In this document: in pieces, positions 54,280 to 64,000 of the stretch
How the letters are laid out: each line of letters starts with the position of its first letter
Numbering within the stretch: position 1 is the stretch's first letter
NCBI GenBank assembly: GCA_021018995.1
Contig: CM037586.1
Location: 6,112,328-6,176,327 of the forward strand
Reading direction: 5' to 3'
Source of the DNA: Chloranthus sessilifolius
Lineage: Eukaryota; Streptophyta; Magnoliopsida; Chloranthales; Chloranthaceae
Length of the DNA stretch: 64,000 nt
The notes under the pieces: model-generated
What the model was told of the DNA's origin: nothing
Seen by the model: only the letters and a program-made list of their open reading frames with translations
Database searches by the model: none
Position numbers and translations under genes: made by a program

Positions 54280-57190
54280 TTTGGGTAAGATTTTAGGCAA
54301 AAAAATAAATTAAATTTCGAGAAAGATTCTAGGCAAAAAAATAAATTAAAATTTTCTTCTTCATTCTAACGAAATAATAGCCTTATTTTGGATAAGATTT
54401 TAGGCAAAAAAAAAAACCAACTATTATATTGGCTTAAAATTATAAGGAATAATAAGTTTTAATGAAGACCTATGTTAGTAATTTTGTAATGGCCTAAGAT
54501 TTTTTTTACTTTTTTGTAGATATTAAAACTTATTTTTTTTATTATGGCCACAGTGACAAATTTCCGCGAATTACAAATGAAGGGGTAAAACAAAATTATT
54601 TTTTCGAAACTTTTTGTAGATATTAAAACTGATTTTTCTTTATTTTTCGGACAATTTTTCGAAAGTTTTCAAAATATATCCAAAATGAACCTCCACCAAA
54701 ATATTGCAGAAAATAAAAAATTTCACTATGAACATGACCGTGTAAAAATTATATTTTTTAATATGTCAAAATATTTAAATTTTTTTCCTTTACTTTTCTT
54801 AATATATATGTAAAAAAAAAAGTCGCAAGAAAAATTATTTTTATTTATTTTTATTGTACCATCACATCATTTTAGTTTTTCCCATCATGAATTCAAATTT
54901 GACACCATGGTTATCCATCGGTCCAACGGGTTCCAACCGAATACAGAAAGATTGGGCAACATGAAATATTTGGCGTGGAGCTGGATTTAGAGATCTTAGC
55001 TATGAAATTGGAGTGGCCTTTTGGGTTATTGGGTCACATTAGATTGCGAGTCATTACGTATTGTAATATTGCTTGGGAACTGAAAGAGAAAGTGGATTGT
55101 TTTGATGATGGTCTTAGGTTGTGTTTGGGTTAGCACTTATAAGAGTAAAAGTAACTTTTTGCCTGCTCTCTGCCAGAGCAGATAAAGATTTTGATGATGG
55201 TCTTAGGCTGTGTTTGGGTTGGCGCTTATAAGAGTAGAAGCAACTCTTTGCCTGCTCTCTGCCACAACAGATAAAGAGAGCAGATAGAGAGTTGTTTTAT
55301 CACTTAAAATAGCTTCCCGTCAGAGCAAATGGGGTGAGGAGATGCATTACCAAACAGGAAAGCAGTTGTCTGAAGCCAAAGAGTAAAAGAGCTGCTCTTT
55401 GCCCTAAAAGAGCTAACACAAACGCATCCTTATAATATTGCTTGGGAATTGAAGATGATATTATATTGTTTGTTCACAACCTATATTTGAATGTAATTTT
55501 AGCGTATACCATTGTCGATAATGAATCAAATTATACTATCCCCATTCATCAACCTATATGGTCCACCTAAGATATAGATTATTACTAGTTGATCAATGTA
55601 CTAGATAATTGCCTAAGAGGTCGCACCTTGGTGCAATGACTAGTTGCAAACCCAAAAATTTAAATAGTTTTTCAGGGTAGGTTACTGCAATACAGTTGTC
55701 TCATATAGAGCTACCAATAAATTTTTCGGGTTGATATTAGACTCATTGAGTTTGAATTGTTAATTGGACCATCAAGTTAGGTTTTGCCCGATTTGGGTCT
55801 TGGCACACATACTAAAGATACCTATAAAGGTCAATTTTTTATACAACAAGAAAACACAAGTACTTTTAATATGAGAGCCATCACTCACACACAATGTTGG
55901 CCCAAGCACGCAATTTAAAAGAAAAGCTAGATAATATATTTTGCGCCATGTGCAAATACCACCTAAGTCATCTCACTCGTAGGATATGATCTAAATTTTT
56001 GCAGCCTTGCGAATTTAAGACCAGCCCACAATGGTTTCAAAAAATTTTACAGCCTTGACTAAAACAAATTGCACCACCATTTGAGTAAAATGTAAAATAA
56101 CATCATTGATAGGATGGGCTACAGATTAAAACAACATGATACCACATGCATGGGTATACCGAAACACATATCCAAGGACAAACATAGTCCCTCATTACAT
56201 ACATAGAATTTCGGGATGGGTTGAAACGTTAGGTTCAAGGGATCAAATCCTAACTTACACATCTAAGATGAATCTATAGATTAAAAAAATATATATATAC
56301 TAATTTAGTAACTCCTATAGGGCCAAAGCCCAATCACTAGTAAATTTATAAGAATCACAATTAAAACCTCAACTTCCAAATTAATAAGCGATATTGAGCA
56401 TTCTCCAGTCTCAATAACCAAAATTAGGAGAGGAAAAAGTAAAAAAAATAAAAATATATTGTGCTATAATTAGTTCCTGACAAAATGTCTCCATAATTTC
56501 AAAATTTTGGTGGCTCTTCCAAATCTATGGTTGAAAATGGCCTTGCAAAAAAACATCATTCTTTATTCTTCTCAACTATTTTCCAAAGGGGAAGGTAAGC
56601 TTCACTTAGTTTTTGAAAATATTAAAAAAGAAACAAAATCTTTTAGAGAGATAATATGGAGCTAACGGATTAAACCACCAATTCTGAATGGGAAAGTATA
56701 GTCATTAGAATCCATGCTTAAAAACTACCTTACAACTAAACTCTATTCTCTACTCTTCTCAATTAATTTTTCAAAGGAAAATGTTAGCTTTCACTTAGTT
56801 CTTGAAAAGATTTAAAGAAATAAATCTTTTAGAGAAATAACATGAGACTAACAGATTAGACCTCCAATTTTGAATGTGAAGGTTCAATCAAAATTTTTAT
56901 AATAAAAGTTACCCAAAGAGAACTTCAATTTATCATATGGGTCATCTTTATCAAACATAAGGGACACTTCATAATCAAAAGCATGACCAATGCATGAAAA
57001 ATTATTAGAATTATATAGCCCTGTAGAAAATATAAGATATTAATTGATACGCATAACTAAAGTTTACAACTCAATAATTTAAGAAAAATAATATTACCTG
57101 AAAAAAAGTAACATTAAACAAAAAATTGGAAAGGTCATGTAAAAATTAAAAAATAAAAAATTAAGATTAGTTAGAATAGTGCAATTACTA
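54280..57190. other. AT-rich left interior of the Mutator-like transposon
   Basis: No coding frame is recognisable. Apart from the repeat at 55100-55425 it is AT-rich sequence. A second gene or captured host exon would be possible here, but nothing supports one. Confidence 0.5.
55100..55425. repeat. 89-bp tandem duplication and short TIR repeat in the transposon
   Basis: TTTTGATGATGGTCTTAGG plus the following GTGTTTGGGTT sequence occurs at 55100 and 55189. The second copy starts a MITE-like unit whose right end (CTAACACAAACGCATCC near 55410-55430) is the reverse of GGCTGTGTTTGGGTTGGC. ATATTGCTTGGGAA flanks both sides (about 55067 and 55435). Confidence 0.5.
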
Positions 57191-57316
57191 GATTGTTTAC
57201 CTTTATGCCCTACAGTAGACCAAATACATCAGTTATCTATGATATGAATATGCATATATATTTTTTTACAAAATGAAGATTAAGTAGTGCAATTACCTGA
57301 TTGTAGGAGAGCACCT

Positions 57317-58088
57317 TGTGACGGGGGCACGCGGTGTGACCATCCGGGTCAGCCGTAGGGCTACTTTTCTTCTCCAAGTGTTGAGTATGATTGGTGCGTC
57401 AAGGCCATGAGGGCGGGACCGTATATACTGGGCTGAGCCACGTTGGTGTCGCGACACATTGGGGTGGAGGGTAAAGACTTGGTCGCGACACGATCGCGAC
57501 ATGGTCAGTTGGGCTGGCGTTGCAGGGCGTTGCGAGGTGAATAGTAAAGTATGACAAACCAAGAGGTTTGAGGTTCTCCCTCCATTTCGCCTGAATTACT
57601 GTTTTACCCTTATATAGGGGGACATGAGTTGGGGTCCCCCGGCCCTACACGTGCACTAGCCTCGTGGGCTTGTGTGCGTGCATCCGGGCCACGCTTAGGG
57701 CGTGGTCGTCCAAGCTACGTCGTGTACTAGGGCCATCGCGTTGGTGGTTCCCAACCACCTTCGAGGTGCGGGTTCTAGCGCAAAGGGGGCTTGATGTATG
57801 CTCGTCGCTGCCTATCGCTATATCACTCGTCGTTGCATGTTGCCTAACATTCATCGTTACCTGTTGCCTTGACAATCGTCGTTGCCGGCTCTAACCTGCT
57901 GTGTTGCTTCGCAGGGCGAAGTCTGAACGTAGAGGTTGAGGTGAAGCTTGAGTAGGATAAGCCTTCCACCCTTCGTAGCATCTGGGAATCTGCATCGCGT
58001 GCCTCATTTGAGAGAAATAGGATGACTGAGTGCAGCGGGCGTTAAGTGCCGCACGGGCTGACACTGCTAGAAGAGTGACCCCGTGACA
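57317..58088 (+). repeat. 5' LTR of the gag-only element
   Basis: 772 bp, with TATATAGGGG near 57611-57620 as the likely core promoter for the element RNA, which would start shortly after. Confidence 0.9.
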
Positions 58089-58090
58089 TT

Positions 58091-58102
58091 TGGTATCAGA
58101 GC
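58091..58102 (+). other. Primer-binding site of the gag-only element
   Basis: TGGTATCAGAGC, two bases inside the 5' LTR. Confidence 0.92.
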
Positions 58103-58109
58103 CACAGTG

Positions 58110-59201
58110 ATGGCTGAGATGGAAGGGACCAGCGAGGATGCAAGACGACGGACAAGAGAACAACTAGATAGTTTGGAAGCTCAATCGGACCAGCTCGAGT
58201 CGGTGGTATCGGTAATGACACTATATGGGGAACGACTGAATAGGCATGAAAGGATCAATGCCGATGTGGCTGAGACCGTAGAGCAATTGGCAGCAGAGGT
58301 ACGAGAAATTAAGGTCACGTTGGAGGAGGTACATAACGAGATGAGCGTGCTGAAAAAGCTCATCCTGGCTATGCCACTTGGGGTGCCAGCAGGGACGCCG
58401 ACACCTCGATTTAAGTTCCCCGAGCCAGAGACGTTCAAGGGCTCCCGCGAGGCGAAGGACCTCGAGAACTTCATATGGGACGTGGAGGAGTACCTCGAAA
58501 CGCTGAGGGACCTCGATGCTAAAGTTAAGCTAAGAATTGCATCGAGATACTTGGTCGGTAATGCCAAGTTATGGTGGAGGCACCGAGTGTCAGAGGTGCG
58601 CATGGAGAATGGTGCAGTCAATTCTTGGGCCGATCTGAAGAAAGAGCTGCAGGTTCAATTTCTACCTACCAACGTCGGATGGTCAGCACGAAAGACATTA
58701 TCGACATTGAAGCATACGGGACCATTGCACGAGTACATTAAGACTTTTACGAGCCTGATGTTAGACATTGACGAAATGAGTGAGAAGGATCGGATCTTCT
58801 ACTTTATAGATGGCTTGGCGCTATGGGCGCAGCGGAAGTTGACTTATATAGGGTTGAAGACCCTAGATGAGAATTTGGCTGCTGCAGAGCAGCTAATCGA
58901 ATACCGCTTTGAGAAAGAGAAGACAGTCCAAGCATCCACTAACAATGCTGACAAGTAGGCAAAGAAGCAGAATGATATAGGACATGTGCGATTTGGTCAG
59001 GACAAAGGCAGTAGGTATGAAAAGAAGAGAGACGAAAGGCCGACCAAGAAGGGCTGCTTCATGTGTAATGGGCAACATCTGGTGCGAGATTGTCCAGAGA
59101 AGGCTGCCTTGAACGCGATGGTCGCGAAAAAGGGAAAGAAAAAGGTTGATGATGAGGCGCCCATTGCTAGAGTAGGGGCGCTCCGACTAATTGACTGTTG
59201 A
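58110..59201 (+). pseudogene. gag with one in-frame stop
   Basis: From ATG 58110 (MAEMEGTSEDARRRTREQ) the protein has a heptad-rich coiled-coil-like N-terminus (about 10-90), then the gag capsid domain with FKGSREAKDLENFIWDVEEY, YLVGNAKLWWRHRV, WADLKKELQVQFLP and YIKTFTSLMLDIDEMSEKDR. A TAG at 58956-58958 interrupts the frame. After it the same frame gives the zinc knuckle CFMCNGQHLVRDC (59055-59093) and a Lys-rich tail ending at 59201. One substitution would separate this from an open 363-aa gag, so loss is recent or readthrough is possible. Confidence 0.88.
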
Positions 59202-59421
59202 GAAAGAAGTACACCGCGGTTTTGTTGGTGTGGGCCGTGGGAAGACTCAGACACCAACTGTGTACAGATTTTGAAGTGTGCAGTTTTGGGCATGTACAGT
59301 TTTGCTACATAGAGTGAAGGCAGGGTGCTGTCGAGAAATCGTGGCAGGTGACATATAGGACTGAACTTCAGAATGTGTGCCTTCGCGTCAACGAGGACGT
59401 TGACGATTTTGAGTGGAGGAT

Positions 59422-60182
59422 GTGACAGGGGCACGCGGCGTGGCCATCCGGGTCAGCCGTAAAGCTACTTTTCCTCTCCAAGTGTTGAGTATGACTGGTG
59501 CGTCAAGGCCATGAGGGCGGGACCGTATGTACTGGGCTGAGCCACGTTGGCGTCGCGACACGTTGGGGTGGAGGGTGAAGACTTAGTCGCGACACGGTAG
59601 CGACATGGTCAGTTGGGCTGGCATTGCGGGGTGAATAGTAAAGTATGACAAACTAAGGGGTTTGAGGTCCTCCCGCCATTTCGCCTGAATTACTGTTTTA
59701 CCCTTATATAGGGGGACATGAGTTGGGGTCCCCCAACCCTACACGTGCACTAGCCTTGTGGGCTTATGTGCGTGCATCCGGGCCACGCTTAGGGCATGGT
59801 CGTCCTAGCTACGTCGTGTACTAGGGCCATCGCGTTAGTGGTTCCCAACCACTTTCGAGGTGCGGGTTCTAGCCCAAAGGGGGCTTAATGTATGCTCGTC
59901 GCTGCCTATCGCTATATCACTTGTCGTTGCATGTTGCCTTACGTTCATCATTGCCTGTTGCCTTGACAATCGTCGTTGCCGGCTCTAACCTGTTGCGTTG
60001 CTTCGCAGGGCGAAGTCCGAACGTAGAGGTTGAGGTGAAGCTTGAGTAGGACAAGCCTTCCACCCTTCGTAGCATCTGGAAATCCGCATCGCGTGCCTCA
60101 TTTGAGAGAAATAGGCTGACTAAACGCAGTGGGCGTTAAGTGCCGCACGGGCTGACACTGCTAGAAGAGTGACCCCGTGACA
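59422..60182 (+). repeat. 3' LTR of the gag-only element
   Basis: 761 bp, matching the 5' LTR throughout; the main difference is a deletion of about 10 bp near 59625. Confidence 0.9.
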
Positions 60183-60548
60183 ACCTGCTCGATAATGATA
60201 TGATGAAGTGAGAGCATTGCTGATTAGTGACATAGAGGATAGGTTAAAGTTTTCAAACTGACAAGATTGTTCACCTTTATCCCCTGCAGTGGATCAAATA
60301 CATCGGTCATCTATGATATGTGCATATATTTTTTATAAAATGAAGATTGAATAGTGCAATTACCTAATTGTAGGAGAGCACCTACTCGATCATGACAGGA
60401 TGAGGGGAGAGCATTGCCAATCATGGAAGTAAAGGATGAGCTAAAGCTTCCAAATTGATTAGATTGTTCACCTTTATGCCCTACATTGGACAAAAGATAT
60501 CAATCATCTATAAATATGAACATGCATGTATTTTTCATAAAATTAATA

Positions 60549-62816
60549 TTAAGTATTATAATTACCCGATTCTTGACCAGTCATCATTGGGCAATAACGT
60601 ATGGTGTGATCGTATCCTTTGCATATACCACATTTTCTTTTTTTACTCTTCTCTAATATAGATTTGTATCTTTTTGAAGATTGACCTTTTGTTTTAACAG
60701 GCCGAGGATCGCATAAAGAAATTTGGTTGTTTCGAAGTTCTAATTCATATCCTTTTGTAATATTCTCATGTGCCTCATCACTTATAGCCTCGATTTCCTT
60801 TAAAGTCTCTTTCAAAGAATGCAAAGCGGCTTGATAACGTTTTTCAGTTGTGGCCCCCTTCGTAGCGACATTGAGAACTTCATGAGCTAAGTTCATATAG
60901 CGCAATGTTTGTAATCCATGGGAATTATCTCTCATTTCAAGGCCACAATCATCCAATACAATTCCGAACTTAGCATTTATCGTTCAACGCTTTAAGATGT
61001 ATTGAGGTGGAATAGTCATGATTTGCTTAGTCCTAAAAACTGCTAATATATCCTTACACAAAAGTCTCACAAATTCAAACATTTGGCAGGTACATGTAAC
61101 TTTGATTTCATTAGCATCATAAGTAACTAAAAGTGTCTGACCTTTTTTGTTTTATAATGTGTCACTTGATATTCTTCATATGACCCATCACCTTTAGTTT
61201 TTTCATCAGTGTAGTAAAGAATTTTTACCATTTGCTTTTGAAATTTTAGGAACACAAATCTTGTATATCTCTTTGCAGCCACTTTTTTCATTGGTGGCGA
61301 GCATTTAAGAATTGGTTCTGTTTGGCTCATTCTAAAGTCTTTAGCATTTTCCTTTTCACGTCGACCAGTAACTGCTATTTTGTATTGCTTAACAAATTCT
61401 TGGAGAGTGGTCTTAGAATTGACATACTTATCAAAGAAAGAGTTTATACTTGAATTGCATTGGGTTGTCATATCTGCAAGAAAGTACCTCTCAACAACAT
61501 CGGAACCCAATTTGAACGCTTACTATATAAAGATTTAAGCCATCCATTTTCGACAAGATCATATTTTTCGAGCAATGATTCCCAACTAGACTCAAACTCT
61601 TCAATTGTTCCTTTAGTATAAATGCATTTCTTAAACTCTTTATTGAATGCACTATTTTCATGATATACCTCGCTCAAATTTTTACCCATGTTTTGATATA
61701 TGTGCCAGATACGAAAACGATGACGACTTTGTGAGAATACCTGTTTTACTACTCCAATGATGGCTTGATCTTGATTTGTTATAATTGAGACTGGGTGACG
61801 TCCAGACATTGCCTTCAACCATCTCTCAAACAATCACACGAATGTTGATTCTCTCTCATCAAAGAAAAGAGCACAACCAAACATAACAGTTTGTAAATGA
61901 TGGTTCACTCCTGTGAATAGAGCACATAGCATATTATATCTGTTCGACTTATATGTTATGTCGAACGTAACCACATCGCCAAAGTAATCGTAGTCGATTC
62001 TTGATATAGCATCCGCCCAAAAAAATTTGGTAAAGTGACCATCTTCATCCACTTGTATCGCATAGAAAAAAGAAGGATTCTCGGCTTGCTTTTCTTTGAA
62101 ATAATCAAGTAAAATATTTGCATCGCCCTTTTCAAGAGTCTTCTGCCACGTAACACGCATATGATTTCTACAATCTTGTTCTGTAAAACCAATATTTTTA
62201 CTTCCCCCAGCCTCTTGTTGAAATAATGACATAATTAAATTTATATGTATACTCGCCGTTCTCATATCATCAATTGAGTCTTTTACAACATCACGTATTT
62301 TTCTATGTGATGGTAATGACATAATTAAATGATGCACTTTTCTAGGTGTCATCATTGCATGATTATGATCCTTCACAAATTCCTAAACAATCCATTTTCC
62401 ATTTTTTTTTCTTTTTATCTCCATTGTTGCTTTACATCCCACCCTTGTAACTCCCGATTTCTTTTTCTGTTATCTCTATTTATGTTTTTGTCAGATCGAA
62501 ATCCCTCTTTCCAGCATACATATTGACGAAAAATAATTATTCCGCTTGTTGATTTACGAAGATGCTACTTTCTAATGCTGAAACCTATACTTCTAGCATA
62601 TTTGTTATAGAAGGTTTCAACGCCATCTTCAGAATTAAATGCTATTTCTAAATGTGGAGTTGTATCTTTCCAATTCTCATTCCTAAGCATCTTAGGATTT
62701 AAACAGGCTTGAAGTACTTCATCTTTATCTTTAGAGCAACTATCAAATACTTCATCATGCCCATTCATAGTTGCACCAACAAAATAATTAGTTAGATTTG
62801 CACTTGACATGATTAT
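60549..62816 (-). pseudogene. FAR1/MULE-type transposase, decayed
   Basis: Minus-strand order: an N-terminal FAR1 DNA-binding region (62690-62385; EDGVETFYNKYARSIGFSIRK, FRQYVCWKEGFRSD, then GCKATMEIKRKKNGKW and FVKDHNHA). The MULE catalytic domain follows (62200-61500; FFWADAISRIDYDYFGDVVT, TFDITYKSNRYNMLCALF, IITNQDQAIIGVVKQVF, HRFRIWHIYQN). Next come NSFFDKYVNSKTTLQEFVKQYK, a SWIM-type zinc finger (CTC at 61086-61094, with CKD in place of CxH at about 61050) and a C-terminal knuckle CGICKGYDHTIRYC (60591-60632). Lesions: TAG at 62565, a frameshift near 62450, TAG near 62385, TGA at 61834 in place of Trp, a frameshift near 61480 and stops in the SWIM region. It would bind the TIRs and cut/paste the element. 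Confidence 0.88.
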
Positions 62817-63474
62817 ACTTAGAAGAACAGTTTAGCATTAATATTAAGCTTCCATAAATTGTAGTTTATGTACAAACTTTTTGATAACAAAAAAAATGAA
62901 AATAATATTTTTGTGCATATTACTTTAAATCTATTTCATTGATAGTGATAAAATTTGCCAATATTTAGCGAAATTTTATAAAATTTGGCTAAAAGGGGGT
63001 CTAACGAAAATTTTGAAAAAAATTTAAGTAAATTTTGGTGATTTCTATACATAATTTCGATATATTTCGATAATTTTCGGTGACATTTCAAAATTTTCGA
63101 TAATTTAATTATTGATATTTATTTTTTTTTTTATTTAAATATGTTAGTAATTTTTTTATTTAAAAATGTTAGTAATTTGTTTAGAAAATATTAAATAAAT
63201 TTTAACCTATATTTTTAATCTCCAAAATTTTCCCAAATTTTTTGGAAGTTATCAAAATTAATCTGAAATGTACTGAAAGGACCCTCCACCAAAAAGTTAT
63301 TGAAAACGAAAAAAACAAGGTTAGAAAGAGGGACATTTTATCCATATCTTTTCAGTAATTTTGACCAAATAAGAGTCCTCCTTGATATCTACAAAAAAGG
63401 GAAAAAAAATTAAGTAAAAAAAAAAGTACGTTATCTGGATAAATCATTGACTTCTTCTTCTTCTATAGCTTAAG

Positions 63475-63805
63475 AAATTTTGAGAGACGGTTGGATTTTT
63501 TTACTTTCTCTCTCCTCTAGATCAGTTTTTCTCTCGTACTCCTTTAATTTTTCTCTAACTCCTTTAATTTCTCTCCCACCAATTTATTGGTTTCCACAAA
63601 TTAACCACAGCGTAAGAAAAGAGACGGGTGGATATGTCCTTCTTTCTCCTCCACATCAACTTCTCTCTATTTCTCCTTTAATTTTTCTAACAAGCATTTA
63701 AGATTTTCAAGATTCCCCCTAACATCAAATATCTTCTATATGGATTGTAAGAGATAAAGTAGAACCCTATTTACGGTCCTATTTGGTTGGACCTGACCAA
63801 ACCCC
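63475..63805 (-). repeat. Right TIR of the Mutator-like transposon
   Basis: About 330 bp, inverted match to the left TIR, slightly longer because of an extra ATTAAAGGAGT-type repeat. Confidence 0.88.
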
Positions 63806-63814
63806 AAGCATGAA

Positions 63815-64000
63815 AGACATTAACCTCCCTCTATTGTGAGGGAGGGGGTCGTGGGTTCGATACTCGTTTTTCACGCTGTTTTCCACCCTTGTCTTTACAA
63901 GATGTGAGTTGGGTTTTGTTAGTTAACCCTCATCACTGTAGTTGGTATTTCCTCACGCTACTCTCTAACTGTCTAACTGTCTAACTGTCATATGTGTCAT
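63815..64000. other. Flank to the right of the Mutator-like transposon
   Basis: No gene. A GTGGGTTCGATAC word at about 63850-63862 resembles the B box of a tRNA-derived SINE, but no partner A box or tail is evident. Confidence 0.3.

Larger units (their letters stand above)
57317..60182 (+). mobile_element. Gag-only LTR retrotransposon (TR-GAG type) inside the transposon
   Basis: LTRs 57317-58088 and 59422-60182 begin TGTGACGGGG/TGTGACAGGG and end CCCCGTGACA. They differ by scattered substitutions and one small deletion, so insertion is recent. TGGTATCAGAGC (58091-58102) is a perfect initiator Met tRNA primer site; a GAGTGGAGGA purine tract precedes the 3' LTR. The 1.3 kb interior encodes gag alone. 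A 4-bp duplication ACCT flanks it (57313-57316 and 60183-60186). It needs enzymes from a related full element to move. Confidence 0.92.
57191..60570. repeat. About 200-bp tandem repeat, first unit split by the LTR element
   Basis: Units starting GATTGTTYACCTTTAT lie at 57191, 60265 and 60462. Each contains a GAGAGCACCT site and a CATCTATGATATG stretch. Once the LTR element is removed, unit one is about 204 bp and unit two 197 bp; the third is partial. It lies downstream of the transposase. Confidence 0.85.
53976..63805. mobile_element. Mutator-like transposon with long TIRs and FAR1-type transposase
   Basis: Both ends begin GGGGTTTGGTCAG and remain similar for about 300 bp (left about 53976-54275, right about 63475-63805), e.g. 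GTTCTACTTTATCTCT, AAATGCTTGTTAGA, CCACCCGTCTCTTTTCTTAC and AACCAATAAATTGGTGGGAG. Flanks AAGCATAAA (53967-53975) and AAGCATGAA (63806-63814) agree at 8 of 9 positions, the 9-bp duplication of Mutator-like elements. It carries a decayed FAR1-like transposase on the minus strand. A gag-only LTR element (57317-60182) is inserted; without it the transposon is about 7 kb. Confidence 0.9.

Noticed and set aside
57664-57894. Short frames in the LTR of the gag-only element
   Set aside because: Present in an LTR, not conserved as protein between the two LTRs beyond DNA identity.
63840-63870. tRNA-like B box word GTGGGTTCGATAC
   Set aside because: No cloverleaf, no A box at the right distance and no acceptor pairing, so no tRNA gene or clear SINE.

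Overview
This is a 64 kb piece of a plant nuclear genome, almost certainly a eudicot and probably a species with a large, repeat-rich genome. The evidence is intron-containing plant genes, a plastid-targeted fatty-acid enzyme, a plant-type hyccin, Ty1/copia, Ty3/gypsy, LINE-L1 and Mutator/FAR1 elements, and pyrimidine-rich 5' leaders. The species cannot be named from the sequence alone. There are no prokaryotic features and no CRISPR array.

Only two host genes look intact. (1) A single-exon hyccin-like gene on the minus strand (8324-9544), the kind that encodes a subunit of the plasma-membrane PI4-kinase alpha complex. (2) A plastid 3-hydroxyacyl-ACP dehydratase (FabZ) gene on the plus strand (19660-48617) with four coding exons. 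Its third intron is about 28 kb long and directly follows the codon of the catalytic glutamate. That intron holds an LTR element with gag and only a scrap of integrase (23942-29325), a copia element (29684-41100) with a 6.5 kb LINE inside it (33652-40150), a fragment of an NIK-like LRR receptor kinase gene (about 42100-43000), a lone LTR (43685-45289), and a LINE relic split by a TIR element (45475-47135).

Layout. 1-6050: minus-strand Ty3/gypsy relic split by two solo LTRs. 6120-8323: no gene. 8324-9544: hyccin. 9762-13896: non-autonomous Mutator-type element with a perfect 9-bp target duplication, starting about 220 bp upstream of the hyccin ATG and itself carrying a 5'-truncated LINE. 13906-19430: intergenic with several foldback/MITE-like repeats. 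19430-48617: FabZ. 48618-53970: intergenic with MITEs and a coding-less LTR element. 53976-63805: a 9.8 kb Mutator-like transposon with TIRs of about 300 bp, a near-perfect 9-bp target duplication and a decayed FAR1-type transposase, invaded by a gag-only LTR retrotransposon (57317-60182).

Many insertions can be ordered in time because their target-site duplications are visible. No wholly new biological system was found. The strongest points are the FabZ giant intron, the intact outline of the FAR1-type Mutator element with a built-in empty-site control for its nested retroelement, the gag-only/gag-rich non-autonomous LTR elements, and a conserved 3' hairpin shared by two diverged LINEs.
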